The notes under the pieces were generated by a model. The model saw only the letters and a program-made list of their open reading frames with translations. It made no database searches and was not told the origin of the DNA. This document shows, piece after piece, positions 17,571 through 27,280 of a DNA stretch of 64,000 nt (positions within the stretch are counted from its first letter, which is position 1; every line of letters starts with the position of its first letter). The DNA is from Bacillus taeanensis (GTDB taxonomy: Bacteria; Bacillota; Bacilli; Bacillales; UBA6769): the NCBI RefSeq assembly GCF_003318295.1, contig NZ_QOCW01000022.1:1-64000 (forward strand), written 5' to 3'. The position numbers and the translations under genes are program-made.

Positions 17571-17876
17571 AAGCTTTACCCCCTAGTAAATAATTCACTT
17601 GTTTTAAAATAAAAGTAATTTCAACGTGTCACTGTTGGAAAAGTTAAAAAATGAACATGTTAGTTAGTAGAAAAGGTGTAGGTGTGAAGGTATTGCGGTT
17701 CATTCTTCTTCAGTATAAAGAATCATTTTTATAATATTCAACTATTTTTTGTAAATTTATTAAAACGTAATGGATTGTTAACATTCACTTAATAATTTTT
17801 GAAAATACAGCAAAGAAGGAGAAATCTTTTGCTTTGAGAAGTGGACTTACACAATACAAAATAAACAATTTCCCTT

Positions 17877-17905
17877 ACACATAATAGTCAGCTGTGCATA
17901 TAGTA
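17877..17905 (+). promoter_or_regulatory. Sigma-K-like promoter
   Basis: AC at 17879-17880, a 16-base spacer, then CATATAGTA (17897-17905), matching the known sigma-K pattern AC-N16-CATANNNTA. It lies 45 bases upstream of the coat-like gene. The remainder of 17571-17876 shows nothing else. Confidence 0.5.
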
Positions 17906-17950
17906 GCCAATGTAACAAACTGATTAAATAGTGGAAAGGGAGTTTGATAG

Positions 17951-18535
17951 ATGTATTATGATTATGATTATGATCCGCGTCAATTTCCTTATGGAACTGG
18001 GGGAACAGGTCAAACAGGTGGTCTAGGCGGTATCTTTGGTGGAACCGGTGGATTTGATGGTGTAGGTAGTCTTGGAGGTCTTGGTGGTTTTGGAGGGCTG
18101 CCTAGTCAATTAAGTCCAGCACAACAACAGCAAGTACAGCAAATTATGCAGCAAATCCAACGTCCTACTACACAACCGCCACAGCAACTTGTAAGTCTTT
18201 ATAATCGTTTAAATTCATTACCGTCTCAACAGCTGATGAGCCTCGTACAGCAGCGCCCACAAGGATTAACACAAGTCTATCAATTGTTAGGTTCGCAAAC
18301 TTCTCCAACGTCAGGTCCCTATAATTACAATTATAGGGACGATGAACGATTTAATGGAATTTGGTCTTGTCAGGGCAGATGGACACTGATCTTCTATCAA
18401 AATCCTTTTGGTGGTATTAGTGTTTCTCTTGCATGGGTAGCTTTCGTGAATTGGTTTATTACAATCGCATTCTGCTTCCCTACATTAGCGCCTTGTTTCT
18501 TCTTTACACCGCAAATCCTTTTAGCTCTTTGTTAG
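17951..18535 (+). CDS. Gly/Gln-rich putative spore surface protein
   Basis: 194 aa of strongly biased composition. It begins with a YYDYDYD start and runs through a Gly-rich stretch (about residues 16-55), a Gln-rich middle (QQQQVQQIMQQIQ) and a compact Cys/Phe/Trp-rich hydrophobic C-terminus (NGIWSCQGRW...CFPTLAPCFFF). I do not recognise a named family. Composition and the sigma-K-like promoter suggest a late mother-cell product such as a coat or crust component. GGGAG precedes the ATG. Confidence 0.6.
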   Translation: MYYDYDYDPRQFPYGTGGTGQTGGLGGIFGGTGGFDGVGSLGGLGGFGGLPSQLSPAQQQQVQQIMQQIQRPTTQPPQQLVSLYNRLNSLPSQQLMSLVQQRPQGLTQVYQLLGSQTSPTSGPYNYNYRDDERFNGIWSCQGRWTLIFYQNPFGGISVSLAWVAFVNWFITIAFCFPTLAPCFFFTPQILLALC

Positions 18536-18613
18536 AGATGATTGCTGCCAAAGGGGAAAATTATATATCCTCTTTGGCTTCATCTATAGAAATGGGACAA
18601 GCGGCACTAGCAC

Positions 18614-19615
18614 TTACATAATTAACATTTGGTTCATCGCTGTAGCGCAATACAATATGCCGATTAGTGTGGTGTGATAACAAATTCTAAAGATCTCCTC
18701 AGCCCCTATTTTTCCCTGCAGCATATCAAGTTTTGTTTTTATCATCCGTCCATATGGGATAGCTCCATCATTCCGCCAAGCGTTTTGAAATGCCCGAGCA
18801 GCCTCACGATAAATGGGAGAGCTGCATTTTCCGAGACTGTTTAAGTTTATGAGCAGCTCGCCTACTAAATCCCAATTACCAACTTGTAAATAATGAAGTA
18901 AAAGATATTCTACAACTGCCGATATTCTTTCTCTATCATCTAAAAGCCAGGAAAACGATTGATTGCCAAAATCAGTAATATAAAACAGTGTATGAGTAAC
19001 AGAATAAGCATCATCCTCAGTGAGGGATATGGGACTGGATTTGTTTCCTAATAAGGTTCTCCTGTATAACTTTAACCAATTCGGCTCTTGGCAGTAATTT
19101 GCTTTCCAATATACAAATGCTTGTTCCATTATCAACTCAGAATCTGCTTCCATCGTATAGAGATATCCAAATCGGGAAAGGTATTCGAGAGTTTCTTCAT
19201 AATATAATAAGCGATAACCGGAAGCGCGCAGCATAAGATATGGAAACAGGATCGAAAATGAAATGATCGGGTATTTTCTAGCTGTTTGAGCATAGGATCG
19301 GTTTTCACAATGGTGGGAAATAAAGTGATACCAAGCAGGCAGATGATTAGTAAGATTTAAGTTTTTCCATTGATGCAAATAGGTGTAAACCACTGATAAT
19401 TCCGAGAAAGCTTGAAGCCCGTCATAATCTAGTTTGTTGTCTTTAATCGGAGAAAACAAATAAAGGTAACGATTTACCCAGTCTATACTTCTTGAAGCCA
19501 GTTGGTGTAGGAAGGAATATTTCAGCTTTAATTGAGGTGGAAACTTTTCAATATCCAAATAACTCACTTCTTTTATAAGTATAGAAATACCAAGGATAAT
19601 TGGATGCTCTATCAT
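18614..19615 (-). CDS. Hypothetical protein, DUF6895-like
   Basis: 333 aa, mostly alpha-helical, without signal peptide or clear membrane segments. Sequence such as DWVNRYLYLFSPIKDNKLDYDGLQAFSELSVVYTYLHQW resembles DUF6895 proteins, which are often found near peptide natural-product genes, but the match is from memory and weak. It is convergent with the coat-like gene. No peptide precursor or modification gene is visible nearby. Function is unknown. Confidence 0.5.
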   Translation of the reverse strand: MIEHPIILGISILIKEVSYLDIEKFPPQLKLKYSFLHQLASRSIDWVNRYLYLFSPIKDNKLDYDGLQAFSELSVVYTYLHQWKNLNLTNHLPAWYHFISHHCENRSYAQTARKYPIISFSILFPYLMLRASGYRLLYYEETLEYLSRFGYLYTMEADSELIMEQAFVYWKANYCQEPNWLKLYRRTLLGNKSSPISLTEDDAYSVTHTLFYITDFGNQSFSWLLDDRERISAVVEYLLLHYLQVGNWDLVGELLINLNSLGKCSSPIYREAARAFQNAWRNDGAIPYGRMIKTKLDMLQGKIGAEEIFRICYHTTLIGILYCATAMNQMLIM

Positions 19616-19859
19616 ACATGCTTATTTCTCCTCTAAAAAGATATTTTATTTACTTTACTTCAATAATATATGTGTGGTGATTGGAAGATGATTACGTGAT
19701 TTAAACCTTAGAAGACAATGCTTGAACAGGTAGAGTCCAGCAGTAATTCCAAGCAGCATTAAAGGATAAAAAATGTAGAATGCTTAGGTAAGAGGAAGAC
19801 ATTTCTATACAAAGAAAGACACAGTAGGATTGTGAATATTATGTAGGTAAACTGGATAA

Positions 19860-19911
19860 GGCACCCCCCTCATTAAAGTAAAGGTTTTAATGAGGATGGG
19901 TGCTTTTTTGT
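19860..19911 (+). terminator. Orphan plus-strand terminator
   Basis: GCACCC...CATTAAA / TTTAATGA..GGGTGC stem ends in TTTTTT on the plus strand. No plus-strand gene precedes it within 1.3 kb, and both neighbours are on the minus strand. The remainder of 19616-19943 has no recognisable gene. Confidence 0.6.
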
Positions 19912-19943
19912 ACCTCTAACGATATGTTTTATAAGGCTTCAGC

Positions 19944-21380
19944 TTAATGATCCAAAAGGGATTTTGCTAAATTAACGGCATGATCCTTTGCATAATTGTT
20001 GTAAAGACCTGTGCTTAGTCTTACAGGATCACCGAAAAAGAATCGTTCATATAATGTTTGTCTTCCGCCAAATGCACTTGTACTTATATCCCATGCAAGC
20101 CGAAAGATTTTTGTTTTTTCTTCGCCGTTACAAAACGCCCCTTGTAGATAGTGATTTAAATCGTTTTTTAAAGGGGAGTTAAAATCCTTTTCAGTCGGAA
20201 TAGAGATTAACCCGCTTGCTCCGAGGAGCTGAATAATTTCAGTAAACCGAGGGTATAACCGCGAAAATGTAATAATCGCTGCATGCAATGGATTTTCACT
20301 TGGGACCATTGTTCCTCTTTTATCTTGTTTTGCCTCCACTTCAGAACTTAGAAGAAGTGCTTTCATTGTTTCCAGCCCTATGATTAATTCACTCACTTTT
20401 TCTTGGACATGTTGATATTCACCAATATGAATGGTATCGACGATAAGCTGGGCAGCGCCGAGGAGAAATTCAATTTTTACAACCTGTCGAGAAGCCGTTT
20501 GGTGCAGCAGAAAGGGATAGAAATTCGATTCCTTATACATCGCATTTGCAATCGCATAGTTGTTGTACAAAAAAACTCGTTCCCACGGAACCAATACATG
20601 ATCAAATACAACAATCGTATCCATTTCTTCAAACCGTGATCCTAGAGGATGATCGAATGTTGAGCCTCGGTAAGCGAAAGATTCACGACAGATAAACTTT
20701 AGATTTGGCGTATTGCTTGGAATCGAAAAAGCATAAACAAACGAGTCTTTAATAAACTTTCCCCCGACCGGCAGCACTAACAATTCATCAGTAATGCCGC
20801 CTTGTGTTGCGAGTAACCTAGCCCCTTTAATGACTAAGCCATCTTTATTTTTTTTAACAATTTGAGCAGAGAGAGGTTCGTCATCATCTTCATAATACCC
20901 GACGGAACGATTCACCTGCGGGCTGACAAACGTATGCGAAAATGTTAAGTCATTTTCACGCGCGTGTTCATACAAATTCTTAAGGTTTTTTCCGCGGTTA
21001 TTCTTGTCTTGAAAGGCATCCCAAGCAGTACCTAATGCCATAAGGGCTGTATTAATATAATCGGGCGATCTTCCCATCATACTGCCGGATGTTTTTGCCC
21101 ATTCCTGTGTTGTTAATCTTCTTTTTTTTAAATCTTCTTTTGAGCGGGGAGACAAATACGACGTTCCAACACGATCTCCTGTTAAGGGGGACGGGTATGT
21201 CATAAAGCTTGAATTTTTCGGATCCATTTGGAGATCAAAGAGCTTTGCTTTACTTTTTAACAGTCCTTTAAAGGCATCATGGTCACAAATATTTCCGTTC
21301 ATTTTCTGTCCGTCAATCCATATCTCTGCCTGCAGTTTACGAATTCTTTTTAAAAAAGCTGCCCCATTACATGCCGGCAT
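19944..21380 (-). CDS. HpaB-family flavin-dependent aromatic monooxygenase
   Basis: 478 aa. It resembles the oxygenase component of 4-hydroxyphenylacetate 3-monooxygenase (HpaB; YoaI in B. subtilis). Visible family segments are GTSYLSPRSKEDL, RSPDYINTALMA, the QVNRS motif, and DHVLVPWERVFLYNN. The enzyme uses FADH2 supplied by a separate reductase (HpaC), which is not encoded in this window. It carries its own SD (GGTGGG), and both flanks are intergenic, so it is probably monocistronic. Confidence 0.85.
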   Translation of the reverse strand: MPACNGAAFLKRIRKLQAEIWIDGQKMNGNICDHDAFKGLLKSKAKLFDLQMDPKNSSFMTYPSPLTGDRVGTSYLSPRSKEDLKKRRLTTQEWAKTSGSMMGRSPDYINTALMALGTAWDAFQDKNNRGKNLKNLYEHARENDLTFSHTFVSPQVNRSVGYYEDDDEPLSAQIVKKNKDGLVIKGARLLATQGGITDELLVLPVGGKFIKDSFVYAFSIPSNTPNLKFICRESFAYRGSTFDHPLGSRFEEMDTIVVFDHVLVPWERVFLYNNYAIANAMYKESNFYPFLLHQTASRQVVKIEFLLGAAQLIVDTIHIGEYQHVQEKVSELIIGLETMKALLLSSEVEAKQDKRGTMVPSENPLHAAIITFSRLYPRFTEIIQLLGASGLISIPTEKDFNSPLKNDLNHYLQGAFCNGEEKTKIFRLAWDISTSAFGGRQTLYERFFFGDPVRLSTGLYNNYAKDHAVNLAKSLLDH

Positions 21381-21814
21381 GTCATCCCACCTTTTAAAAA
21401 GAGTTTGCTTATGAGGTAAAGGCTGTTAGCGAAAGGTTTAAACTAAATAAGTGTATGACTAATCGCTGTCAATCTTGCTCTTCTCATTCAAAATTTCTAA
21501 AAAACTTTCTTTGAACATTCTAGTGATCAGATTATAAAGGAGAAGCGAATTAATCTCCATATGCTGTGTGTTATAATAAAATACATATTTATGTAAAAAA
21601 GTAATAGTAAAGAAATAAATAAACTCGTTTTTTAAAAGAATAAACATATAAACTTGGTTTATAAAGCGGTGCTGGTGACTTCACTTTTTTGTTATGTTCA
21701 ATAAAAATTTTGATTGCGAAAATATAAGCGATCCATATAAAAGAGCACAGCAAGGAGTTAAGCCTTCTTATTGTGTTTGTCTGCACTAATTTTCAAAAAT
21801 AGGGGGAATAACAT
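21381..21814. other. Intergenic region, no gene recognised
   Basis: AT-rich divergent spacer between the HpaB-type and SDR genes. Short frames here have no SD or family features. No riboswitch or T-box motif was seen. Confidence 0.5.
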
Positions 21815-22576
21815 ATGAGTTATCATTTAGACGGTAAAATTGCCCTCGTTACTGGCGGCTCAAAAGGACTTGGAAAAGTGATTAGCACAAGGTTGGCAGA
21901 AGCAGGAGCAATGGTGATTGTAAACTATGCAAATTATAAAGAAGCAGCCGAACAAACTGCAGTCTCGATTCAATCTAGCGGTGGAAAAGCTGCTACAGTT
22001 AGAGGAGATATTACAGACGAACAAGCAGTAGCACAGCTTGTAACAGAAGTGGAGGCGACATGTGGTGGAACAATTGATATTTTAGTCAATAATGCGACAG
22101 GTCCGCAGCCTGAACTATCAATTGAAGAAAGTACATGGAATGACTACTTAGATCAGCTTGTGTTCTTTGTAAAAGCGCCTTTATTATTAACAAAAGCCGT
22201 TTTACCAGGAATGAAGAAAAAAGGTGAAGGTAGAATTATTACTATTGGAAGTGAAGTTGTTCAGTTAGGGAATCCAAACTTTTCTAATTATGTCACAGCT
22301 AAATCTTCTCAAATTGGCATGACGCGTTCTTGGGCAAATGAGTTAGGCCCGTTTGGGATTACAGTTAATTTAGTAAATCCCGGCTTTATTCCGGTTGAAA
22401 GACATAGTGAAGTCAATCCGCTTACTTTACGTGAATATGCAAAAGGAGTCCCACTTCGCAAAATGGGAGAGCCCCGCGACATTGGAAATGCCGTGGCATT
22501 TCTCGCTTCAAGTGAAGCAAGATTTATAACAGGACAGTCAATTTCCGTAAACGGTGGAAATACGTTTGGTATTTAA
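21815..22576 (+). CDS. SDR-family oxidoreductase (FabG-like)
   Basis: 253 aa classical short-chain dehydrogenase/reductase. The cofactor motif TGGSKGLG is at the N-terminus and NNATG follows. The active-site serine is in ITIGSEV, the tyrosine and lysine in NYVTAKSS, and the C-terminus ends ITGQSISVNGGNTFGI. It resembles 3-oxoacyl-ACP reductases, but a single isolated copy without fatty-acid genes suggests a different substrate. GGGGG precedes the ATG. Confidence 0.85.
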   Translation: MSYHLDGKIALVTGGSKGLGKVISTRLAEAGAMVIVNYANYKEAAEQTAVSIQSSGGKAATVRGDITDEQAVAQLVTEVEATCGGTIDILVNNATGPQPELSIEESTWNDYLDQLVFFVKAPLLLTKAVLPGMKKKGEGRIITIGSEVVQLGNPNFSNYVTAKSSQIGMTRSWANELGPFGITVNLVNPGFIPVERHSEVNPLTLREYAKGVPLRKMGEPRDIGNAVAFLASSEARFITGQSISVNGGNTFGI

Positions 22577-22741
22577 GCTGCTGATGCAAAAAGCAGAAGA
22601 GGAGTTTGCCTAAAGGAAATTCTGTCTATGTCATACATAATAGAATCGATAGGAAAAGGAAAAAATAAGGATGATTAGTTACAAAAAATATGTGAAACTC
22701 AGTAAAAAAACAAATGAGTTAAAGAAAGAGAAGATGTTAAA

Positions 22742-23335
22742 GTGAACAAATTAGTTTTTTTTGTTGGAACAGCTGGTACAGGAAAATCTTATATTGCGAG
22801 AGTATTATCCCAACATTTTTCGTGGGCTTATTTAGATATGGATACAGTCGGAACGCGTTTTGTAAATAAAATGCTGACGATGAGCGGAAGAAGCGCGGAT
22901 GATCGTGATTCTAAGTTTTATAAAGAACATTTAAGAGATTTACCTTATGAAGCGATTACTGATCTTGCGCTAGAAAATTTAGAAGCAAAGCAAAATGCAG
23001 CATTGATCGCGCCTTTTACAAAAGAGTTAGCAATTCCGAACTGGATCGATGAGGTACTGAAGCGAAAAGGCTTTACGATACGAGATGTGGATATAAAAGT
23101 TATGATTATCGAAGTGGAAAATACAGAAATAGCGAAGCAAAGAATTGAAGCGAGAGGCTTCTCAAGAGATGAGTGGAAGCTCGAGCATTGGGATGAGTTT
23201 AAAGAAAGAATAAGTGCTCCTGAAATCGCTTGGAACATCCCGGATTCTTCTATCTTAAAGTTTGATAATTCCGGTTTATTAACAGAAGAAAAGTTAGAAA
23301 TGTTAATTCGTTTTATAAAAGGTGAAGAAAGTTAG
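22742..23335 (+). CDS. P-loop NTPase, kinase-like
   Basis: 197 aa. The Walker A motif FVGTAGTGKSYIA lies at the N-terminus, DMDT follows at about residue 30, and basic residues cluster around IEARGFSRDEWKLEHWDEF as in small-molecule kinases with a lid. No specific substrate is recognisable. The start is GTG 22742 behind a weak AGAGAAG. It stands alone between the SDR and luciferase-like genes. Confidence 0.7.
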   Translation: MNKLVFFVGTAGTGKSYIARVLSQHFSWAYLDMDTVGTRFVNKMLTMSGRSADDRDSKFYKEHLRDLPYEAITDLALENLEAKQNAALIAPFTKELAIPNWIDEVLKRKGFTIRDVDIKVMIIEVENTEIAKQRIEARGFSRDEWKLEHWDEFKERISAPEIAWNIPDSSILKFDNSGLLTEEKLEMLIRFIKGEES

Positions 23336-23487
23336 AAGCATCCTCTCATCCTTTAAAACAAAAAATTAGACAAAAGCAATTTACGGCTATATAATAAACC
23401 TCGATTTGAAGAATCTTTAAATTGAGATTTATGATAGTCTTAAAGCGATTGTAAACGAGAGAAAAACAGGAAGGTGGAGGAATTTTA

Positions 23488-24546
23488 GTGGAAATTGGTA
23501 TTAGCACATTTGTAGAAACAACACCAGACGCGAAAACCGGTGAAGTCATTAGCCATGCACAGCGATTACGTGAAGTTGTTGAGGAAATTATCTTAGCTGA
23601 CCAGGTAGGCTTAGATGTATTTGGTGTTGGGGAACATCATCGCGAAGATTTTGCGGCTTCTAATCCTGCGATTGTATTAGCTGCGGCTGCCCCGCAGACA
23701 AAACGAATCCGGCTGACAAGCGCGGTTACGGTACTTTCTTCTGCTGATCCAGTGCGGGTGTTTCAAGATTTTGCGGCGCTTGATGGGATTTCAAACGGAC
23801 GCGCGGAGATTATGGCGGGCCGGGGTTCTTTTATCGAATCGTTTCCACTGTTTGGCTATGACTTAAATGATTATGATGAATTGTTTGAGGAAAAGCTCGA
23901 GCTCCTGCTGCAAATACGAGAGTCAGAGAAAATTACGTGGCGAGGCGGACATCGACCGGCGATTCAAAATCTCGGCGTTTACCCAAGGCCTGTTCAAGAG
24001 CCGTTGCCGGTCTGGATTGGAAGCGGAGGCAATTCACAATCTGTTATCCGCGCAGGTTTCCTTGGGCTGCCGCTTGTTTTAGCGATCATTGGCGGAAGTC
24101 CGCTTCAATTTAAGCCGCTTGTGGATCTTTATAAGAGAGCGGCAGAAAAAGCAGGTCATGATGTATCGAAGCTTCCGGTTGCCTCGCATTCGCACGGTTT
24201 CATTGCCGAGGATACCGAAACAGCGGCTGATCAGTTTTTCCCTTCTACCCAACATGTGATGAACAAATTAGGAAAAGAGCGGGGCTGGGGACCGTATACT
24301 CGTTCAAGCTTTGATGCTGCAAGGAGCTTTGAAGGGGCATTGTATGTCGGTGATTCGGATACTGTTGCCGAGAAAATCATTCATCTTCGCAAAAATGTTG
24401 GCATTACACGGTTTATGCTGCATGTCCCAGTTGGCTCTATGCCTCATCATGAAGTCATGAAGGCGATTGAATTGTTAGGAAAAGAAGTGGCCCCAAAAGT
24501 GCGTAAAGAAGTAGCGAAATGGGAAACTGAAAGTAAAGAGCAATAA
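23488..24546 (+). CDS. LLM-class flavin-dependent oxidoreductase
   Basis: 352 aa luciferase-like monooxygenase. Markers are VFGVGEHHREDFAASNPAIVLAAAAP, RVFQDFAALDGISNGRAEIMAGRGSF, and PVWIGSGGNSQSVIRAG for the flavin-binding barrel. Such proteins use FMNH2 or F420-type cofactors on unknown substrates (YceB/YtmO group in bacilli). The GTG start is fixed by GGAGG about seven bases upstream. Confidence 0.85.
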   Translation: MEIGISTFVETTPDAKTGEVISHAQRLREVVEEIILADQVGLDVFGVGEHHREDFAASNPAIVLAAAAPQTKRIRLTSAVTVLSSADPVRVFQDFAALDGISNGRAEIMAGRGSFIESFPLFGYDLNDYDELFEEKLELLLQIRESEKITWRGGHRPAIQNLGVYPRPVQEPLPVWIGSGGNSQSVIRAGFLGLPLVLAIIGGSPLQFKPLVDLYKRAAEKAGHDVSKLPVASHSHGFIAEDTETAADQFFPSTQHVMNKLGKERGWGPYTRSSFDAARSFEGALYVGDSDTVAEKIIHLRKNVGITRFMLHVPVGSMPHHEVMKAIELLGKEVAPKVRKEVAKWETESKEQ

Positions 24547-24576
24547 CCTACAATAAAAAAGTGGCAAAGAAGAGCT

Positions 24577-24825
24577 GTGGCGAAACAACTCCTTTATTTT
24601 TTTAACATTTTTGGAAATAGTACCTTTTCCTCAAGGGATGTGAAGGGCGATAACCCAAATGGATTAGAATGGATCGCAGTTAAATACTTTCATTTATTTA
24701 CTTATAAAACATGGAAGTCTTGGTATTCTCTTTTGTTTTATATCCCTGTTATGCTGATCAATATTATCTTTTATAATAAATTTCATAAATATGTAGAAAA
24801 TCAAAGGAAGGTAAGGGATATATAA
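24577..24825 (+). CDS. Small hypothetical membrane protein
   Basis: 82 aa from GTG 24577, with a single hydrophobic segment (WYSLLFYIPVMLINIIFY) near the C-terminus. No known family was recognised. The SD is weak. AAGGAAGG/CCTTCCTT with a long loop and T-tract follows at 24804-24850 and may be a terminator. This may be a real gene or chance. Confidence 0.35.
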   Translation: MAKQLLYFFNIFGNSTFSSRDVKGDNPNGLEWIAVKYFHLFTYKTWKSWYSLLFYIPVMLINIIFYNKFHKYVENQRKVRDI

Positions 24826-24902
24826 TATTCACCGCTAAACCTTCCTTTTTTGTATTTAAAATAAATTTGAACATAGTCCCTGTTTCTTAAGGAAAACTTA
24901 CC

Positions 24903-25214
24903 TTATCTTGGTGGTCTTGGAGGTGCTCCGAACATTGGCTGCCCTGGAGGTGCTCCGTACATTACTACGCCGCCTCCTGTACCAGACTGAAGCTGACTAG
25001 CTGTCACTTGTGCTGATCCAGCTACACAGCTGCCGGGGAAGGGGCCTTGTAAAGGAGCTACGATTGTCACCATCTCAAGAAAGGCTGGAGGAGCATAATC
25101 AACTTTGTGGATAAAAACACGTGTGCCTTGAGGAAGCATTACACCATTGGGCAATGTTAAAGGACCTGGAAGGGTATAGAACTGTCCAACTAACCCTTGA
25201 AATGCCATAAGCAT
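24903..25214 (-). CDS. Small Pro/Gly-rich protein, unknown
   Basis: 103 aa. It starts MLMAFQGLVGQFYTLPGPL. A central single cysteine lies in PGSCVAGSAQ, and the tail is Gly/Pro-rich (GAPPGQPMFGAPPRPPR). AGAGG lies upstream. The composition and the company of a spore-like cluster suggest a structural or surface protein, but no family is recognised. Confidence 0.55.
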   Translation of the reverse strand: MLMAFQGLVGQFYTLPGPLTLPNGVMLPQGTRVFIHKVDYAPPAFLEMVTIVAPLQGPFPGSCVAGSAQVTASQLQSGTGGGVVMYGAPPGQPMFGAPPRPPR

Positions 25215-25371
25215 TTAACCTCTTTTCTTGTTGTAAGTTTATTTCATACATTAATCTATATATTCAGTGAAGTGTTTAAGTGTATAGATAGAAACCTAGA
25301 TTATGGATTGTCATATTTAACTATTTTGAATCATAAGAACAAGAAGAACATTTTATAAGGGGTGGAGGTTT

Positions 25372-26088
25372 ATGCGGATCGATTATAAAAGGTGGTCAGA
25401 ACACCCTTATCCGGGAGAACAAGTTCCCCCTAGAGGTTATCCAGAACCAGGATATTGGCCGATGTTTTTTATTTCAAGAAGAGGGTCTAATGATTTTCTA
25501 GATCCCTTTCAGCAGCGGATCCATTTTAAAATTAAAAATCCTTATACGATTGATTGGGAAAAAGAGCTGGTTATTGTAAAACAAACATTGGCATCATTAA
25601 CTCCTCAACAAAGACGTATCGCACAATATTGGGGAACAGGTGAACTAACCGAAAAAATTACTGCTATCATTATCAGTTCAGCCCAAAATAATCGAATGGG
25701 ATCCCCTCATGTTGCTAGAGTATTAGGGTGTTTCCATGCTGCTGTCAATGATGTCTGTGTGATCACATGGCATCTTAAGTATCTCTTTAATGTAGCCCGA
25801 CCCACTCAATACGACAGGAATCTACCTGCTGTGCTGATTACCCCTCGTTTTCCAGCATATCCTTCTGCACACGCAACGATCGCAGGATGTGCAGAGATCA
25901 TATTAAGCTATTTCTTTCCAGCAGAGTCATTCCCAATAAGGAATTTAGTGGAAGAAACGGCTCAATCTCGTTTATATGCCGGCGTCCATTTTAAAGTAGA
26001 CAATGATGAAGGCTTAAGGTTAGGCAGGCAAATTGGGGAAATAGTTGTAAATTTATTGCAGATACAAAATGTAAGTACTTTTCGATAG
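25372..26088 (+). CDS. PAP2 / vanadium-haloperoxidase-like protein
   Basis: 238 aa. The three phosphate/vanadate-binding blocks are visible: ARPTQYD for K..RP, AYPSAHATIAG for PSGH, and SRLYAGVHFKVDND for SR..H..D. The long N-terminal helical region and RYPSAH-type motif fit vanadium-dependent haloperoxidase-like proteins better than plain lipid phosphatases. No signal peptide or membrane span is obvious. The SD GGGGTGGAGG is strong. Actual activity (haloperoxidase versus phosphatase) is undetermined. Confidence 0.8.
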   Translation: MRIDYKRWSEHPYPGEQVPPRGYPEPGYWPMFFISRRGSNDFLDPFQQRIHFKIKNPYTIDWEKELVIVKQTLASLTPQQRRIAQYWGTGELTEKITAIIISSAQNNRMGSPHVARVLGCFHAAVNDVCVITWHLKYLFNVARPTQYDRNLPAVLITPRFPAYPSAHATIAGCAEIILSYFFPAESFPIRNLVEETAQSRLYAGVHFKVDNDEGLRLGRQIGEIVVNLLQIQNVSTFR

Positions 26089-26151
26089 GTTCAAAACGGC
26101 TCCCTTATAATATTGTTTCCTAATAGAGGTTAATCAAATAAAATATACAAA

Positions 26152-26184
26152 AATAACCGGAGCTGCGTCTGCAACCCCGGTTAA
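26152..26184 (-). terminator. Rho-independent terminator
   Basis: AACCGG / CCGGTT stem with a T-tract on the minus strand, eight bases beyond the LysM gene stop. Confidence 0.75.
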
Positions 26185-26191
26185 AAACCTT

Positions 26192-27076
26192 TCAAATAAG
26201 CCAAACCTCTCTATAACCAACACGAGGCATATAGCCGATTTGACCAGTCTGCGCAATTTGGACAAGATCAAAAATTTGTAAATCTCCAAGCGGTCCCTCC
26301 TCTTGGGAAGGACTTGGAATATGCCAACGAAGCGATATGACAGCTGTTCCTTTTGGTATTTTAGTTACCTGTGAATTTGATTCTGGTTTTTCTAAAAGGA
26401 TATGGTCATGCATTGTTACATGAAATCGCTTTGTATGAAATTGATGAGTCAGTTGTGAACGTTGAAGTGTTAAACGAGCATTGTCTGCCACAAATGATTC
26501 ACTATCTTTTGCAGCTGTTTGTAATACCTGCTGGGCCTGCCAAGAAGCAATCCGTCCAAGACTAATCACCGCATAAGACCTTACAGACGAACACGGATGT
26601 TTCGTTAATTGAGATAAATACGGAATCGCTTCATTTCCTAACGCTTCCCATTGAAATGTGCCAATATAGTAAACACCGTGCAGTAAAAGAGAATTCATCA
26701 GCTCACACGAAGGAGCTCCCCCCATGTTGTTCCACGTTTTATAAAGCTCAGTAGGGTTTGGCTTTTTAAAACCAACAAGAAGCTCATCTCCAACACTTAT
26801 ATAGCCTCTTAATCGATTAGCTTTCATCAATCCTTTTACTGTTGTGTTAAATTGGGCTGCCAAACATGGTAGTGTATCACCTGGCTGCACAACATAATAA
26901 GGTATACCGCCTGATTTTGGAAGCTGAATATCCTTTTCTGGAATAATAAGCGGCATTCCAGCAGAAATCACATTAAGATTACAAATCACATTCGCATGTA
27001 AAAGGTCCTTGATGGATACTTGAAACCTATTAGATATACCCCATAATGTATCTCCGTTTTGTACAGTGTAAAGCAT
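26192..27076 (-). CDS. LysM-HEAT repeat protein
   Basis: 294 aa. Two N-terminal LysM domains are seen (YTVQNGDTLWGISNRFQVS, residues 3-47; YYVVQPGDTLPCLAAQF, about 60-105). A HEAT/PBS-like repeat region (EALGNEAIPYLSQL...VRSYAVISLGRIASWQAQQVL) and a beta-rich C-terminus follow. LysM binds peptidoglycan or chitin-like glycans. No signal peptide is present, which fits delivery to the spore cortex/coat from the mother cell. Role is unknown. Confidence 0.75.
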   Translation of the reverse strand: MLYTVQNGDTLWGISNRFQVSIKDLLHANVICNLNVISAGMPLIIPEKDIQLPKSGGIPYYVVQPGDTLPCLAAQFNTTVKGLMKANRLRGYISVGDELLVGFKKPNPTELYKTWNNMGGAPSCELMNSLLLHGVYYIGTFQWEALGNEAIPYLSQLTKHPCSSVRSYAVISLGRIASWQAQQVLQTAAKDSESFVADNARLTLQRSQLTHQFHTKRFHVTMHDHILLEKPESNSQVTKIPKGTAVISLRWHIPSPSQEEGPLGDLQIFDLVQIAQTGQIGYMPRVGYREVWLI

Positions 27077-27280
27077 AGCATTCTATACCTCCATTTTTAT
27101 TAAGCTTTTCGGGTGTATTTAAGAGCAGATACTGCCATCCCAAATTCTCTTATAGTTAGATGATAAAATAGGCGTTTATTCCAAGAACTTAAAGAGGGGA
27201 CGTTACATAATCTAGTTTTGGATGGATATAAAAACGAAAATGTTGCTGTTTTACGTGAATCTTTTTTGTGGAAGGACGTG

